This document shows positions 32,508 through 42,066 of a stretch of 64,000 nucleotides of DNA, piece after piece (positions within the stretch are counted from its first letter, which is position 1; the number at the start of each line of letters is the position of its first letter). The notes below the pieces were generated by a model that searched no databases, was not told the origin of the DNA, and saw nothing but the letters and a program-made list of their open reading frames with translations. Where the stretch lies: the NCBI RefSeq assembly GCF_041080675.1, contig NZ_CP163520.1:5580001-5644000 (forward strand). Reading direction: 5' to 3'. This DNA is from Streptomyces sp. cg36. GTDB taxonomy: Bacteria; Actinomycetota; Actinomycetes; Streptomycetales; Streptomycetaceae. A program made the translations under genes and the position numbers.

Positions 32508-33809
32508 TCAGCCCACCGCCGGTGCCGGGGCGTCGTGTTCTTGCTTGGCCGCCCGGCGGGCCGCCGCGTCCGGGTCGGTCGCGGCGTCGTACGTGAGCAG
32601 CTTCGGCAGCGCCGCCGCGAGCAGGCCGACCGCGGCCACGCAGGCCACGCCGCCGGACCAGACCGCCGTGCGCGTCCCGGTCCATCCGGCCATCGCTCCG
32701 GCCCGCACCTGGCCGAGCTGCGGGCCCACGCTGTACGAGAGGACCTCGATCCCCGCGAGCCGCCCGCGCAGCTCCTCCGGGATCGTCTGGTTCCAGATGG
32801 TGGAGCGGCCCAGTCCGCTCAGCATGTCGCCCGCGCCCGCCAGCGCCAGGCAGGCCAGGACCAGCCAGACGTTGGGCAGCAGCCCCGCGCCCACGATCGC
32901 CGCGCCCCACACCGCGGCCCCGGCCACCACGAACAGGCCGTGCCGGCGCACCCGTGAGGTCCAGCCGCTGGTCAGGCTGAGCAGCACCGAGCCGAGCGAC
33001 CCGGCCGCGTACATCAGACCCAGCGCCCAGGGCGCCCCCAGGTCGTCGGCGAGGAAGGGGAAGATCGCGTTCGGGAAGGCGAAGAACATCGCGGCGAGGT
33101 CGATCGCGTAGGTGCCGAGCAGCACCGGGCGCGACCAGGCGTACCGGGCGCCCTCCGCTATGCCCCGCAGCGACGGCTTCTCCGCGCCGTGCGCGGGCGG
33201 CGCGGGGGAGAGCCGCAGGCACATGAGCACCGAGACGGCGAAGGTGACGACCGTGCAGGCGTACGCCGTGGCGGTGCCCGCGTACGCCACCACGATGCCC
33301 GCCAGCGACGGGCCCGCGATCGCGCCGAGCTGCCAGCGCACCGCGTTGAGCGCGGCGGCGGCCGGGATCTGGTCGTGCGGGACGATCCGGGCCTGCAGCG
33401 AGTCGAGGGCGGGGCGCTGGAGCCCGGCGAGGGCCGATACGCCCGCGGCGACGACGTACAGCGGCCACAGCATCGGGTGCGGCAGGGCCGCGTTGCCGAG
33501 CAGCAGCAGGGCCAGCAGGCCCAGGCCCGCCTCGGTGCCCAGGATCACCTTGCGGCGGTCGACGGCGTCCGCGAGCGCGCCGCCGTACAGGCCGCAGACC
33601 ACGAGCGGCACCAGTTCGACGGCCCCCATCACACCGACCGCCAGCGGTGACCCGGTCAGCTCCTTCAGCTGGAGCGGCAGCGCCACCAGGGCCATGAAGC
33701 TGCCGAAGGTGGTGATCAGGCCCTGGACCCACAGCAGCCGGTAGTCCGCGCTGGAGCGCCAGGGCGAGAGGTCGGGCAGGACCGCGCGCAATCGGGAGGA
33801 GGAGGACAC
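32508..33809 (-). CDS. MFS transporter, EntS-like
   Basis: This 433-residue protein has about 12 membrane segments. It resembles the EntS-like MFS group by [20 protein letters not shown] at the start and [20 protein letters not shown] in the helix 2-3 loop. Later motifs are [20 protein letters not shown] and [17 protein letters not shown]. EntS-like proteins export siderophores in some bacteria, but no siderophore cluster is nearby, so the substrate is unknown. The GTG start at 33809 has a GGAGG-like region upstream. The C-terminus is a charged tail ([16 protein letters not shown]). Confidence 0.82.
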   Translation of the reverse strand: MSSSSRLRAVLPDLSPWRSSADYRLLWVQGLITTFGSFMALVALPLQLKELTGSPLAVGVMGAVELVPLVVCGLYGGALADAVDRRKVILGTEAGLGLLALLLLGNAALPHPMLWPLYVVAAGVSALAGLQRPALDSLQARIVPHDQIPAAAALNAVRWQLGAIAGPSLAGIVVAYAGTATAYACTVVTFAVSVLMCLRLSPAPPAHGAEKPSLRGIAEGARYAWSRPVLLGTYAIDLAAMFFAFPNAIFPFLADDLGAPWALGLMYAAGSLGSVLLSLTSGWTSRVRRHGLFVVAGAAVWGAAIVGAGLLPNVWLVLACLALAGAGDMLSGLGRSTIWNQTIPEELRGRLAGIEVLSYSVGPQLGQVRAGAMAGWTGTRTAVWSGGVACVAAVGLLAAALPKLLTYDAATDPDAAARRAAKQEHDAPAPAVG

Positions 33810-33917
33810 GAGAGGCCATGTTCCGTTTGCGCCGGACCGGCGGCAACCGAATTACGCCCCGGAGCGGTTGCTGCCCGCCCTGTCAGGGGATCCCGGCACC
33901 CCTCGCACGAACCCACC

Positions 33918-34520
33918 TCACCACCGCATGGGCGGTGGTGCCGTCAGCTGGTCGGCCAGGTGGGAGAGGCGGTCGCGGAAGCGCCGGCGGCCCCGTTGGA
34001 CGGGCAGGCCGTTCTCCCCGGCCGCCGCGCTGACCAGGTGCTGGACCGTGTCCAGGTCGAGCTCCGCGCCCGGCGGGACCGTCAGCGACTCGTGGACCAG
34101 GCCCTGCACCTCGCAGTCGCCGCCGTCCAGGGACAGCACCCGCGCCCCGGCCCGCCGGGCGTCGTGCATCCGTTCGAGGACCGGGTCCTGGGGCCGCTCC
34201 GGCGCCACCACCAGGAGCGTCTCGCCCCTTCCGGCCGCCGCCAGCCGGCCGAGCCCGACCGACAGGTGCGGCGGCCCGCCGGGCTCCACCCGGTGCCGCA
34301 CCAGCGTCGGGGTGAGTTCGGGCAGCCCCGACCAGGCCGCCTCGTCGGTGAGGTGCGCCGCCAGGTGCCACGGCTCGTACGCCTCGGTCCCCACCAGCAG
34401 CAGGCCCCCGCCGTTGGGCACCACGGACGCCCGCAGCGCCCCGGCGAACCGGCGGGTGCCGCGCAGCCACTCCGTCCCCGCCAGGACTTCCCGCAACAGT
34501 GCGACGCGTACGGCATCCAT
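33918..34520 (-). CDS. conserved streptomycete protein, SIS-like pattern
   Basis: The protein has 200 residues. The sequence has two alternating hydrophobic strand-helix units: GGGLLLVGTEAYEPWHLAAH, then GRGETLLVVAPERPQDPVLE and RAGARVLSLDGGD. This pattern resembles a sugar-isomerase (SIS) fold, but I see no clear substrate motif. It ends with a basic stretch (GRRRFRDRLSHLADQL). The ATG at 34520 is chosen by family N-terminus (MDAVRVALLREVLAGTEW). It is divergent from npdG with 119 bases between. Confidence 0.65.
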   Translation of the reverse strand: MDAVRVALLREVLAGTEWLRGTRRFAGALRASVVPNGGGLLLVGTEAYEPWHLAAHLTDEAAWSGLPELTPTLVRHRVEPGGPPHLSVGLGRLAAAGRGETLLVVAPERPQDPVLERMHDARRAGARVLSLDGGDCEVQGLVHESLTVPPGAELDLDTVQHLVSAAAGENGLPVQRGRRRFRDRLSHLADQLTAPPPMRW

Positions 34521-34639
34521 GGCCCGGCATCCTCGCGCACCGCGCCTTCCCGGGGCGGCACTTCGGCCACTCCTCACCCGAACGGGAGCGGGCGCACCTG
34601 GTTCGTACTCCGGGGTAATCCCCGGCGTAAGGTCGGCCC

Positions 34640-35353
34640 ATGACTTCTACTGAGAGTGCCGCGAACACCCCCAAGCCCGCCGCCAAGGACCCGTGGGACC
34701 TGCCCGACGTGTCCGGTCTGGTGGTCGGTGTGCTCGGCGGCACCGGCGACCAGGGCCGCGGCCTCGCCTACCGGCTGGCCCGCGCCGGCCAGAAGGTGAT
34801 CATCGGCTCCCGCGCCGCCGAGCGCGCCCGCGCCGCCGCCGAGGAGATCGGCCTCGGGGTGGAGGGCGCCGACAACGCCGAGTGCGCGCGCCGCAGCGAC
34901 GTCGTGATCGTCGCGGTGCCGTGGGACGGGCACGCCAGGACCCTGGAGGCGCTGCGCGAGGAGCTGGCGGGCAAGCTGGTCGTCGACTGCGTCAACCCGC
35001 TCGGCTTCGACAAGAAGGGCGCCTACGCCCTCAAGCCCGAGGAGGGCAGCGCCGCCGAGCAGGCCGCCGCCCTGCTGCCGGACTCGCGGGTGACCGCCGC
35101 CTTCCACCACCTCTCGGCCGTGCTCCTCCAGGACCCCTCGATCGAGGAGATCGACACCGATGTGATGGTGCTCGGCGAGAGCCGCGCCGACACCGACCTG
35201 GTGCAGGCGCTGGCCGCCCGGATCCCGGGGATGCGGGGCGTCTTCGCGGGGCGGCTGCGGGGCGCCCACCAGGTGGAGTCGCTGGTCGCCAATCTGATCT
35301 CCGTCAACCGCCGCTACAAGGCGCACGCCGGGCTGCGCGTGACCGACGTGTAG
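34640..35353 (+). CDS. npdG: NADPH-dependent F420 reductase
   Basis: This enzyme (237 residues) moves hydride between NADPH and coenzyme F420. The N-terminal Rossmann motif is GVLGGTGDQGRGLAYRLARA, followed by the NADP-selective IIGSRAAERA. F420-related positions fall in VDCVNPLGFDKKGAYAL and AFHHLSAVLLQD. The length is normal with an N-terminal extension. The ATG at 34640 lies exactly 6 bases after a TAAGGT hexamer, so the transcript is probably leaderless. Confidence 0.9.
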   Translation: MTSTESAANTPKPAAKDPWDLPDVSGLVVGVLGGTGDQGRGLAYRLARAGQKVIIGSRAAERARAAAEEIGLGVEGADNAECARRSDVVIVAVPWDGHARTLEALREELAGKLVVDCVNPLGFDKKGAYALKPEEGSAAEQAAALLPDSRVTAAFHHLSAVLLQDPSIEEIDTDVMVLGESRADTDLVQALAARIPGMRGVFAGRLRGAHQVESLVANLISVNRRYKAHAGLRVTDV

Positions 35354-35419
35354 CTGCGGCCGGGGCATGGGGGACACTGGACGGGCATCAGTGCCGTACC
35401 CGGACAGGAGCCGACCCCC

Positions 35420-35605
35420 ATGCCCCGCCTCGCTCTGTACGCCCTCGTCGTCTGCGCCCTCTCGGTCGCCGCGGCCGTGGTCTCCTTCGTCGAGGGCAAC
35501 TGGACCGGTGTCGTCTGGATCCTGCTCGCCGGGCTCTCCTCCAACATGGCCTGGTACTACCTGCGCAGGGCCAGGGCGGAGCGGGCGGCCGGCGTCAGCC
35601 GGTGA
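35420..35605 (+). CDS. small membrane protein
   Basis: This 61-residue protein has two hydrophobic segments (ALYALVVCALSVAAAVVSFV and VVWILLAGLSSNMAWYYL) and a basic tail RRARAERAAGVSR. The ATG at 35420 follows CAGGAG. The last 11 bases overlap the end of the converging site-2 protease gene. Topology suggests a hairpin with both ends inside the cell. No function is known. Confidence 0.7.
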   Translation: MPRLALYALVVCALSVAAAVVSFVEGNWTGVVWILLAGLSSNMAWYYLRRARAERAAGVSR

Positions 35606-36398
35606 TCAGCGACGGGATGTCCGGGGTGCCCTGCCAGAAGCGGTAGAGGCGCTGGCCCCAGTAGGTGTCCCACTCGGTGACGCCGAGGCCGCGCAGGATC
35701 GAGTGGATGGCGTCGAAGAACACGTCGTTCACCGACGGCAGCCACAGGACCGCGAAGACCGCGAGCAGCCCGAAGGGCGCGAACGGCTCGATCTGGCGGC
35801 GCACCGAGTGCGAGAGCCAGGGCTCGATCACCCCGTACCCGTCGAGGCCCGGGACCGGCAGGAAGTTCAGGATCGCCGCCGTGACCTGGAGCAGCGCCAG
35901 GAACGCCAGCGCGTAACGGAACCCGGCCGGGACGCCGTCCAGCGCGTGCAGCCAGAACGGGGCCGTGCACACCACGGCGAACAGCGCGTTGGTGAGCGGG
36001 CCCGCCGCCGAGATCAGGCTGTGCTTCCAGCGGCCCCGGATCCGGCCGCGCTCGATGAAGACCGCGCCGCCGGGCAGACCGATGCCGCCCATGATCACGA
36101 AGATGACGGGCAGCACGATCGACAGCATCGCGTGCGTGTACTTCAGCGGGTTGAGCGTGAGGTAGCCCTTGGCGCCCACCGTGATGTCCCCGCCGTGCAG
36201 CGCGGTGCGGGCGTGCGCGTACTCGTGCAGGCACAGGGAGACGATCCAGGCGCCGGTCACGAAGAGGAAGACGGCGAAGCCCGGAGCGCTGGAGAAGCCC
36301 GTCCACACCGCCCACCCGGCGACCGCCGTGACGGCGACGATCCCCAGGAAGACCGGGCTGATCCTCCGGTCGCTGCGGCGCGAGGTGGCGGTGGCCAT
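35595..36398 (-). CDS. site-2 protease family membrane metalloprotease
   Basis: The protein (267 residues) has about six membrane segments. The zinc-binding HEYAH (H-E-x-x-H) lies in VSLCLHEYAHARTALHGGD near residue 58. The second motif, NFLPVPGLDGYGVIEPW near residue 175, supplies the Asp ligand of S2P proteases. It fits the short cytoplasmic-loop subgroup without a PDZ domain. The substrate is unknown. The ATG at 36398 is supported by the charged N-terminus MATATSRRSDRRISPVFLG. Its 3' end overlaps that of the small membrane protein. Confidence 0.85.
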   Translation of the reverse strand: MATATSRRSDRRISPVFLGIVAVTAVAGWAVWTGFSSAPGFAVFLFVTGAWIVSLCLHEYAHARTALHGGDITVGAKGYLTLNPLKYTHAMLSIVLPVIFVIMGGIGLPGGAVFIERGRIRGRWKHSLISAAGPLTNALFAVVCTAPFWLHALDGVPAGFRYALAFLALLQVTAAILNFLPVPGLDGYGVIEPWLSHSVRRQIEPFAPFGLLAVFAVLWLPSVNDVFFDAIHSILRGLGVTEWDTYWGQRLYRFWQGTPDIPSLITG

Positions 36399-36578
36399 GA
36401 ACGGGGCTCCCGGGGTGGAGGTGCGCGGTCGGACGGGCCCGACCGTACAGGTGTTACCCCCGCAACGTCCGGCCATCCCGTCCGAGTTCCACCGCCGGTC
36501 ACCGTCTCTTGGGCGGCTGTTGGCCGGAGCCGGTGACCGGTGGGCGGCGCCGCCGCGGGCGTCACGGAGAATGGACGG

Positions 36579-39500
36579 GTGCGCTACCGGATTATCGGCA
36601 CCACCCAGCTGTTGAACCCCGAAGGAACGGCGGTCGCCGTGGGCGGGGCGCGGCTGCGCGCCCTGCTGACCGTGCTCGCCCTGCGCCCCGGCCGTACGGT
36701 CCCGGCGGCCCTGCTCGTCGACGAGGTGTGGAACGGCGCGCCGCCCGCGGACGCCGCGGGCGCGCTCCAGGCGCTGGTCGGACGGCTGCGCCGGGCCGTC
36801 GGGCACCGGGCGGTCGCCTCGGTGGAGGGCGGTGGCTACCGGCTGGCCGCCGAGCCCGACGACATCGACCTCTACCGCTTCGAGCGGCTCGCCCAGGAAG
36901 GCGCGCGCGCCCTGGACCAGGGCGACCCGGCCAAGGCGCTCGGGCTGCTCGACGACGCGCTGGCGCTGTGGGGCGGGCCGGTCCTGGCCGATCTGCCGGA
37001 CCGCGCCGCCGAGGCGGCCCGCTGGGAGGCCCGCCGCCTGGACGCCCGCCGGGCCCGGTCCGGCGCCGCCCTCGCGCTCGGCCGCGCCGAGGAGGTGCTG
37101 CCCGAGCTCGGCGCGCTCTCCACCGGGCACCCGCTGGACGAGCCGCTGCACGCGCTGCGCATCCGCGCCCTGCGCGCGGCGGGCCGCCCGGCCGAGGCGC
37201 TCGCCGCGTACGAGGAGGCGCGCCGCACCCTCGCCGACCGCCTCGGCATCGATCCGGGCCCGGAACTGCGCGCCCTGCACGCGGAGTTGCTGCGGACCCC
37301 GGCCGAGCCCGCCCCGCGCCCCGCACCCGTCGCGCCCGCCGGGGAAGGGGCCGTGCGCCCCGCGCCGCCCCCCGCGCCGCCCGGGAACCTGCGGGCCCGC
37401 CTCACCTCCTTCGTGGGGCGCGAGGCCGACATCGGGGCCATCCGGGACGACCTGGGCCGCGCGCGGCTGGTGACCCTGCTCGGGCCGGGCGGCGCGGGCA
37501 AGACACGGCTCTCCCAGGAGGCCGCCGAGGCCGTCGGCGCGGCCGGGGGCGGCTGGCCGGACGGGGTGTGGCTGGCGGAGCTCGCGCCGGTGGCCGATCC
37601 GGCGGCCGTGGCCGCCGCCGTCCTGACCGCCGTCGGCGCCCGCGAGACGGTGCTGCACGGCGCGGGCGCGGAGGAGCTGCGGGCCGCCGACCGGGCCGGC
37701 GGCGACCCGCTGGTGCAGCTGGCCGCGCACTGCGAGCGCCGTCGGATGCTGCTGCTCCTGGACAACTGCGAGCACGTGGTCGGCGCCGCCGCCGAGCTCG
37801 CCGAGTACCTGCTGGCCCGCTGTCCCGGGCTGACCGTGCTCGCCACCAGCCGGGAGCCGCTGGGGGTGCCGGGCGAGCTGGTGCGGCCGGTGGAGCCGCT
37901 GCCGGGGCCGATGGCGCTGCGGCTGCTCGCCGACCGGGGTGCGGCGGCCCGGCCGGGCTTCCGCGTCGAGGACGACCCGGAGGCGGCGGCGGAGATCTGC
38001 CGCCGGCTGGACGGTCTGCCGCTGGCGGTGGAGCTGGCGGCGGCCCGGCTCCGGATGTTGACGCCCCGTCAGATCGCGGACCGGCTCGACGACCGGTTCC
38101 GCCTGCTGACCAGCGGCAGCCGGACCGTACTGCCGCGTCAGCAGACCCTGCGCGCGGTCGTCGACTGGTCCTGGGAGCTCCTGGAGGAGCCGGAGCGCAC
38201 GGTGCTGCGGCGGCTCTCGGTCTTCGCGGGCGGCTGCGACCTGGCCGCCGCCGAGGAGGTCTGCGCGGACGGCCCGGCGGGCCCGGTCGGCGCCGCCGAC
38301 GTGGCGCCGCTGCTCGGCTCCCTCGTCGACAAGTCGCTGGTCGTGGCCGCGCCCGGCGACGAGGGGATGCGCTACCGGCTCCTGGAGACCGTCGGCGAGT
38401 ACGCGGCGGAGCGGCTCGACGCCGCCGGCGACCGGGACGCCACCGAGCGCCGCCATCTGGTGCGCTACCGCGAGCTGGCCCGCACCACCGACCCCGAGCT
38501 GCGCGGCCGGGGCCAGCGGGCGGCCGTGGCGCTCCTGGAGCGGGAGTACGAGAACCTGCGCACCGCGCTGCGCCGGGCCCTCGCCCTCGCCGACGAGCAC
38601 GAGGCGCTCTGCCTGGTGCACGCGCTCTCCTCGTACTGGCACATGCGGGACATGCGCGGCGAGGCCCGGCACTGGGCCGAGGGCGCCGCCGCGCTGGGTC
38701 CCGACCCGTTCGCCCCGCCCGCCGCCCCGGCGCCGCCGGTGTACGAGCGCTGCACCGACAGCCCGCCGCCGATGGCCCCGGAGGTGCTCCAGGAGGCGCG
38801 GCGCGGGGTGCGGCTGATGCTGATCGCGGCCATGGACCACCAGGTCGACACCTGGACCCGTCCCGAGGCCCGGGAGCGGCTGCGCACCATCGTGGGCGTG
38901 TACCGGCCGGGCCTGCCGCAGACCTGCCGGATGCCCGGCGCGCTGTGGTTCTACCCGATGCTGCTGATCAGCGACGGCCTCGCGCTCAAGGACCTGCTCG
39001 ACGCGACGGTGCGGGCCTGCGAGGAGCTCGGGTACGAGTGGGAGCTGGCCAACGCCCTGGAGATGCGGGCCAACGTCCTCGCCAACCGCGGCGACTGGGC
39101 CGGGGAGGCGAGCCACGACGCCGACGCCGCCCTGGCGATCTTCCGCCGCCTCGGCGACGACTGGGGCGCCGCGGAGGCGCTCTCGGCGCGCGGCGAGGCC
39201 CGGGAGCGGCGCGGCGAGTACGGACCGGCCGTCGAGGACTTCGCCGCCGCCGTCGAGTCCGCCGAGCGGCTCGGCGCCACCGGCCAGGTCTCGCTCCTGA
39301 AGGCGCGGCTGGCCGGGGTGCTGGTCGAGGGCGGCGACGGCGAGCGCGGCGAGGCGATGCTGCGCGAGATCGTCGCCCAGGGCCGCCGGGCCGGGTACGA
39401 GGCGCAGCCCGCGGCCCGGATGTTCCTGGCGATGCGGCTGGGCCGCACCGGCCGGATCGCCGAGGCCCGGGAGCAGATCGAGGTGATGCTGGCGGAGTTC

Positions 39501-40004
39501 AACTCGGCCACGCTCTCCCTCTTCGAGGGCTTCGTGCTGGGGCTGCGGGGCTGGCTGGAGAACATGGAGGGCGAGTACGCCAAGGGGCTCGCGGACGCCC
39601 GGGAGGCCCTGGCCCGGGCGCTGGACTCGATGGCCCGGCTGGTGGCGCCGCAGATGATCTCGGTGCACCTGATCACCGTCGCCCGGTCGCTGGCGGGGCT
39701 GGCGGAGCTCGCGCGGCGCGAGGCGGGGCAGCCGGAGGAGGCGGGGGCCGGGGAGTGCGCGCGGCTGTCGGCCGCCGCCGCGCGGCTGATCGGCGCGCAC
39801 GACGCCCTGCTCCCGCCGGCCCACTGCCCGACCGCCATGGAGGTCGAGCACCGCGCCGAGGCGGAGCAGGCGGTGCGGGCGCTCCTGGACGCCGCCGCCT
39901 ACGACCGCGCGTACGCCGAGGGCGGCGGCCTCTCCGCAGAGGAGGCCGCCGCCGTGGTGGGGCTCGAACCGTCCGGCCCCGGAGGGAGCTGGCGGGCGAG
40001 CTGA
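36579..40004 (+). CDS. large AfsR/SARP-type regulator (BTAD, NB-ARC, TPR)
   Basis: This protein has 1141 residues. It has a winged-helix domain at residues 1-95 ([40 protein letters not shown]), then a bacterial transcriptional activation domain to about 245 (DLYRFERLAQEGARALDQGD, LDEPLHALRIRALRAAGRPA). An NB-ARC ATPase follows, with Walker A LGPGGAGKTRLS near residue 303 and Walker B MLLLLDNCEHV near 390. The remainder is helical TPR-like sequence. It is similar in layout to AfsR and other antibiotic-pathway activators, but no biosynthetic cluster adjoins it. The GTG at 36579 is preferred over 36540 because MRYRIIGTTQ is the usual N-terminus; GAGAAT 6 bases upstream suggests a leaderless message. 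Confidence 0.88.
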   Translation: MRYRIIGTTQLLNPEGTAVAVGGARLRALLTVLALRPGRTVPAALLVDEVWNGAPPADAAGALQALVGRLRRAVGHRAVASVEGGGYRLAAEPDDIDLYRFERLAQEGARALDQGDPAKALGLLDDALALWGGPVLADLPDRAAEAARWEARRLDARRARSGAALALGRAEEVLPELGALSTGHPLDEPLHALRIRALRAAGRPAEALAAYEEARRTLADRLGIDPGPELRALHAELLRTPAEPAPRPAPVAPAGEGAVRPAPPPAPPGNLRARLTSFVGREADIGAIRDDLGRARLVTLLGPGGAGKTRLSQEAAEAVGAAGGGWPDGVWLAELAPVADPAAVAAAVLTAVGARETVLHGAGAEELRAADRAGGDPLVQLAAHCERRRMLLLLDNCEHVVGAAAELAEYLLARCPGLTVLATSREPLGVPGELVRPVEPLPGPMALRLLADRGAAARPGFRVEDDPEAAAEICRRLDGLPLAVELAAARLRMLTPRQIADRLDDRFRLLTSGSRTVLPRQQTLRAVVDWSWELLEEPERTVLRRLSVFAGGCDLAAAEEVCADGPAGPVGAADVAPLLGSLVDKSLVVAAPGDEGMRYRLLETVGEYAAERLDAAGDRDATERRHLVRYRELARTTDPELRGRGQRAAVALLEREYENLRTALRRALALADEHEALCLVHALSSYWHMRDMRGEARHWAEGAAALGPDPFAPPAAPAPPVYERCTDSPPPMAPEVLQEARRGVRLMLIAAMDHQVDTWTRPEARERLRTIVGVYRPGLPQTCRMPGALWFYPMLLISDGLALKDLLDATVRACEELGYEWELANALEMRANVLANRGDWAGEASHDADAALAIFRRLGDDWGAAEALSARGEARERRGEYGPAVEDFAAAVESAERLGATGQVSLLKARLAGVLVEGGDGERGEAMLREIVAQGRRAGYEAQPAARMFLAMRLGRTGRIAEAREQIEVMLAEFNSATLSLFEGFVLGLRGWLENMEGEYAKGLADAREALARALDSMARLVAPQMISVHLITVARSLAGLAELARREAGQPEEAGAGECARLSAAAARLIGAHDALLPPAHCPTAMEVEHRAEAEQAVRALLDAAAYDRAYAEGGGLSAEEAAAVVGLEPSGPGGSWRAS

Positions 40005-40017
40005 CGGTCCGTCAAGG

Positions 40018-40869
40018 TCAGGTCCGGGCGCGGAACTTGGCGACCGCGAGCGGCGCCGTCACCGCGGTGATCCCCACCGACCAGGCCAGGGTCATCAGCG
40101 CGGAGTGGGCGACCGGGCCGCCGTTGACCAGGTTGCGGGCCGCGTCGGCCAGGTTGGAGAGCGGGTTGTAGTCGGTGAAGGACTGCAGCCAGCCCGGCAT
40201 CGTGGTCGGCTTGGCGAAGATGGACGAGCCGAACTGCAGCGGCATCAGGACGAGCATGGCGACCCCCTGGACGGCCTGCGCCGTCTTCATGGTGAGACCC
40301 AGCAGGATGAAGATCCACATCAGGGACGCGCCGAACACCAGCGACAGGCCGACGGCCGCGAGCAGTTCCAGCACCGAGGTGTGGATGGTCAGGCCCAGGA
40401 TGAAGCCCATGATCAGCAGGATCGTGGTGGCCACGACCATCCGGCCGATCTCGACCACGATCTTGGCGATGAGCACCGACGACCGGGCTATCGGCATGGT
40501 CCGGAACCGGTCCATGACGCCCTTCTTGAAGTCGTCGTTGATGCCGCTGCCCACCGCCATCGCGATGTTCAGCCCCTGCATCGCCATCAGGCCCGGGACC
40601 AGGTAGTTGACGTAGGCGTCCTGGTTGCCCTTGCCGGAGACCGCGCCGCCGAAGACGTACACGAACAGCAGCGTGAAGATGATCGGCATGAACACGGCGT
40701 CGAACATCGACTCCGGGTCCTGCTTGATCTGGAGCATGTTGCGCCGGGCCAGGGCGCCGATGTGGCGCAGATTGGCCCGCAGTCCGATCCGGACGTCGTC
40801 GCCGGCCGGCCGCACCGGCCCGGCGGGCCGCTGCGCGGAGGTCGTGGGGGCAGTGGTGGCGGTGCTCAT
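40018..40869 (-). CDS. ABC-2 type exporter permease (DrrB-like)
   Basis: This 283-residue permease has six membrane segments. The family pattern is IGALARRNMLQIKQDPESMF, then FMPIIFTLLFVYVFGGAV, YLVPGLMAMQGLN and DRFRTMPIARSSVLIAKIVV. The C-terminal half contains MPLQFGSSIFAKPTTMPGWL, the DrrB-type signature before the last segment. Its ATG (40869) overlaps the ATPase stop (ATGA). The pair is expected to export a hydrophobic compound or lipid. It converges with the BTAD gene 13 bases away. Confidence 0.88.
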   Translation of the reverse strand: MSTATTAPTTSAQRPAGPVRPAGDDVRIGLRANLRHIGALARRNMLQIKQDPESMFDAVFMPIIFTLLFVYVFGGAVSGKGNQDAYVNYLVPGLMAMQGLNIAMAVGSGINDDFKKGVMDRFRTMPIARSSVLIAKIVVEIGRMVVATTILLIMGFILGLTIHTSVLELLAAVGLSLVFGASLMWIFILLGLTMKTAQAVQGVAMLVLMPLQFGSSIFAKPTTMPGWLQSFTDYNPLSNLADAARNLVNGGPVAHSALMTLAWSVGITAVTAPLAVAKFRART

Positions 40870-41903
40870 GCCGCGACCTCCTCGGTCGTGCCGGTGCTCT
40901 CGGAGTCCGTCTCGTGCGTGGGCTTCTGGCCGGTGATGGCCAGGAACACCTCGTCCAGGCTGGGCAGATGGGTGCCGATGTGGGCGATGCCGAAGCCGCG
41001 CCCGCCGAGCAGCCCGACCACCGCGGTCAGCTGTTCGTCGCTGAGGATCGGCACGTTGAGCAGGCCCTCGTCCGGGACGGCCTGGCTGCCCGCGACGCCG
41101 TCCAGACCGGCCTCGGCGATGGCCCGCGCCATCGCGCCCAGCTGCGCCGGGTCCGAGGGGCGGATCTGCAGGGTGCGCCCGCCGACCTTCGCCTTCAGTT
41201 CGTTGATGCCGCCGTTGGCGATGACCCTGCCGCGGTCGATCACCGTCAGCTCGTTGGCCAGCTGCTCGGCCTCTTCCATGTACTGGGTGGTGAGCAGCAC
41301 GGTCGCGCCCTCGGCCACCATCCGCTGGACCTCGTCCCACACCTCGTTGCGGGTCCGGGGGTCCAGGCCGGTGGTCGGCTCGTCGAGGTAGAGCACGGCC
41401 GGGTGGCCGATCATCGAGGCGGCCAGGTCGAGGCGGCGGCGCATGCCGCCCGAGTAGGTCATGGCGGGCCGCTTGGCCGCCTCGGTCAGTGAGAAGCGCT
41501 CCAGCAGTTCCTCGGACCGGGCGCGCGCCTCCTTGCGGGAGAGGTCGAGCAGCCGCCCGATCATGTACAGGTTCTCCAGGCCGGAGAGCTTCTCGTCCAC
41601 CGAGGCGTACTGCCCGGTGAGGCCGATGGTGCGGCGCAGCTGGCGGGGCTGGCGCACCACGTCGTAACCGGCCACGGTGGCGGTGCCCGCGTCGGGCACG
41701 ATCAGGGTGGACAGGCAGCGCACCAGGGTCGTCTTGCCGGCTCCGTTGGGCCCGAGGACCCCGAGGACCGTGCCCTCGCGGACGTCCAGGTCCACGCCGT
41801 CCAGCGCCTTGGTGTCGCCGAAGTGCTTCACCAGCCCCCGCACGGTGACGGCGTGGGCCGCGCCGGTCCCCGTTCGGCCGGACTTCTTGTCGATTCGCGT
41901 CAT
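40866..41903 (-). CDS. ABC exporter ATP-binding protein (DrrA-like)
   Basis: This 345-residue ATPase resembles DrrA. Walker A is GPNGAGKTTLV, the Q-loop lies in IGLTGQYASVDEKLSG, the signature is YSGGMRRRLDLAASMIG and Walker B is AVLYLDEPTTGLDPR. A C-terminal domain of about 100 residues is typical of DrrA and ends PTHETDSESTGTTEEVAA. The ATG at 41903 gives the N-terminus MTRIDKKSGR. It forms a two-gene operon with the permease. The exported substrate is unknown. Confidence 0.88.
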   Translation of the reverse strand: MTRIDKKSGRTGTGAAHAVTVRGLVKHFGDTKALDGVDLDVREGTVLGVLGPNGAGKTTLVRCLSTLIVPDAGTATVAGYDVVRQPRQLRRTIGLTGQYASVDEKLSGLENLYMIGRLLDLSRKEARARSEELLERFSLTEAAKRPAMTYSGGMRRRLDLAASMIGHPAVLYLDEPTTGLDPRTRNEVWDEVQRMVAEGATVLLTTQYMEEAEQLANELTVIDRGRVIANGGINELKAKVGGRTLQIRPSDPAQLGAMARAIAEAGLDGVAGSQAVPDEGLLNVPILSDEQLTAVVGLLGGRGFGIAHIGTHLPSLDEVFLAITGQKPTHETDSESTGTTEEVAA

Positions 41904-42066
41904 GACCACCAAGGTGCCAGGCGCCACCGACAATCCACCGACAGGCCGCCTACAGGCGCCCGCGGACGCCGACGGCCCGCCGACAGACGCCGGCGGGCCG
42001 CCTTGTGCGCCAAGGGCCCGCGGAGCCCCGGGGCCGGCCCTGGCCGGTCCCGGGGCGGGGAGCGCC

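Noticed and set aside
35595..39851. A 1418-codon open frame on the minus strand opposite the BTAD regulator
   Set aside because: It is an antisense shadow created by high GC. Only its last 267 codons (the site-2 protease) have real motifs; the rest mirrors the regulator's codons.
36579..40004. Pathway-specific activator of an antibiotic cluster
   Set aside because: No polyketide, non-ribosomal peptide or other large biosynthetic cluster adjoins it.
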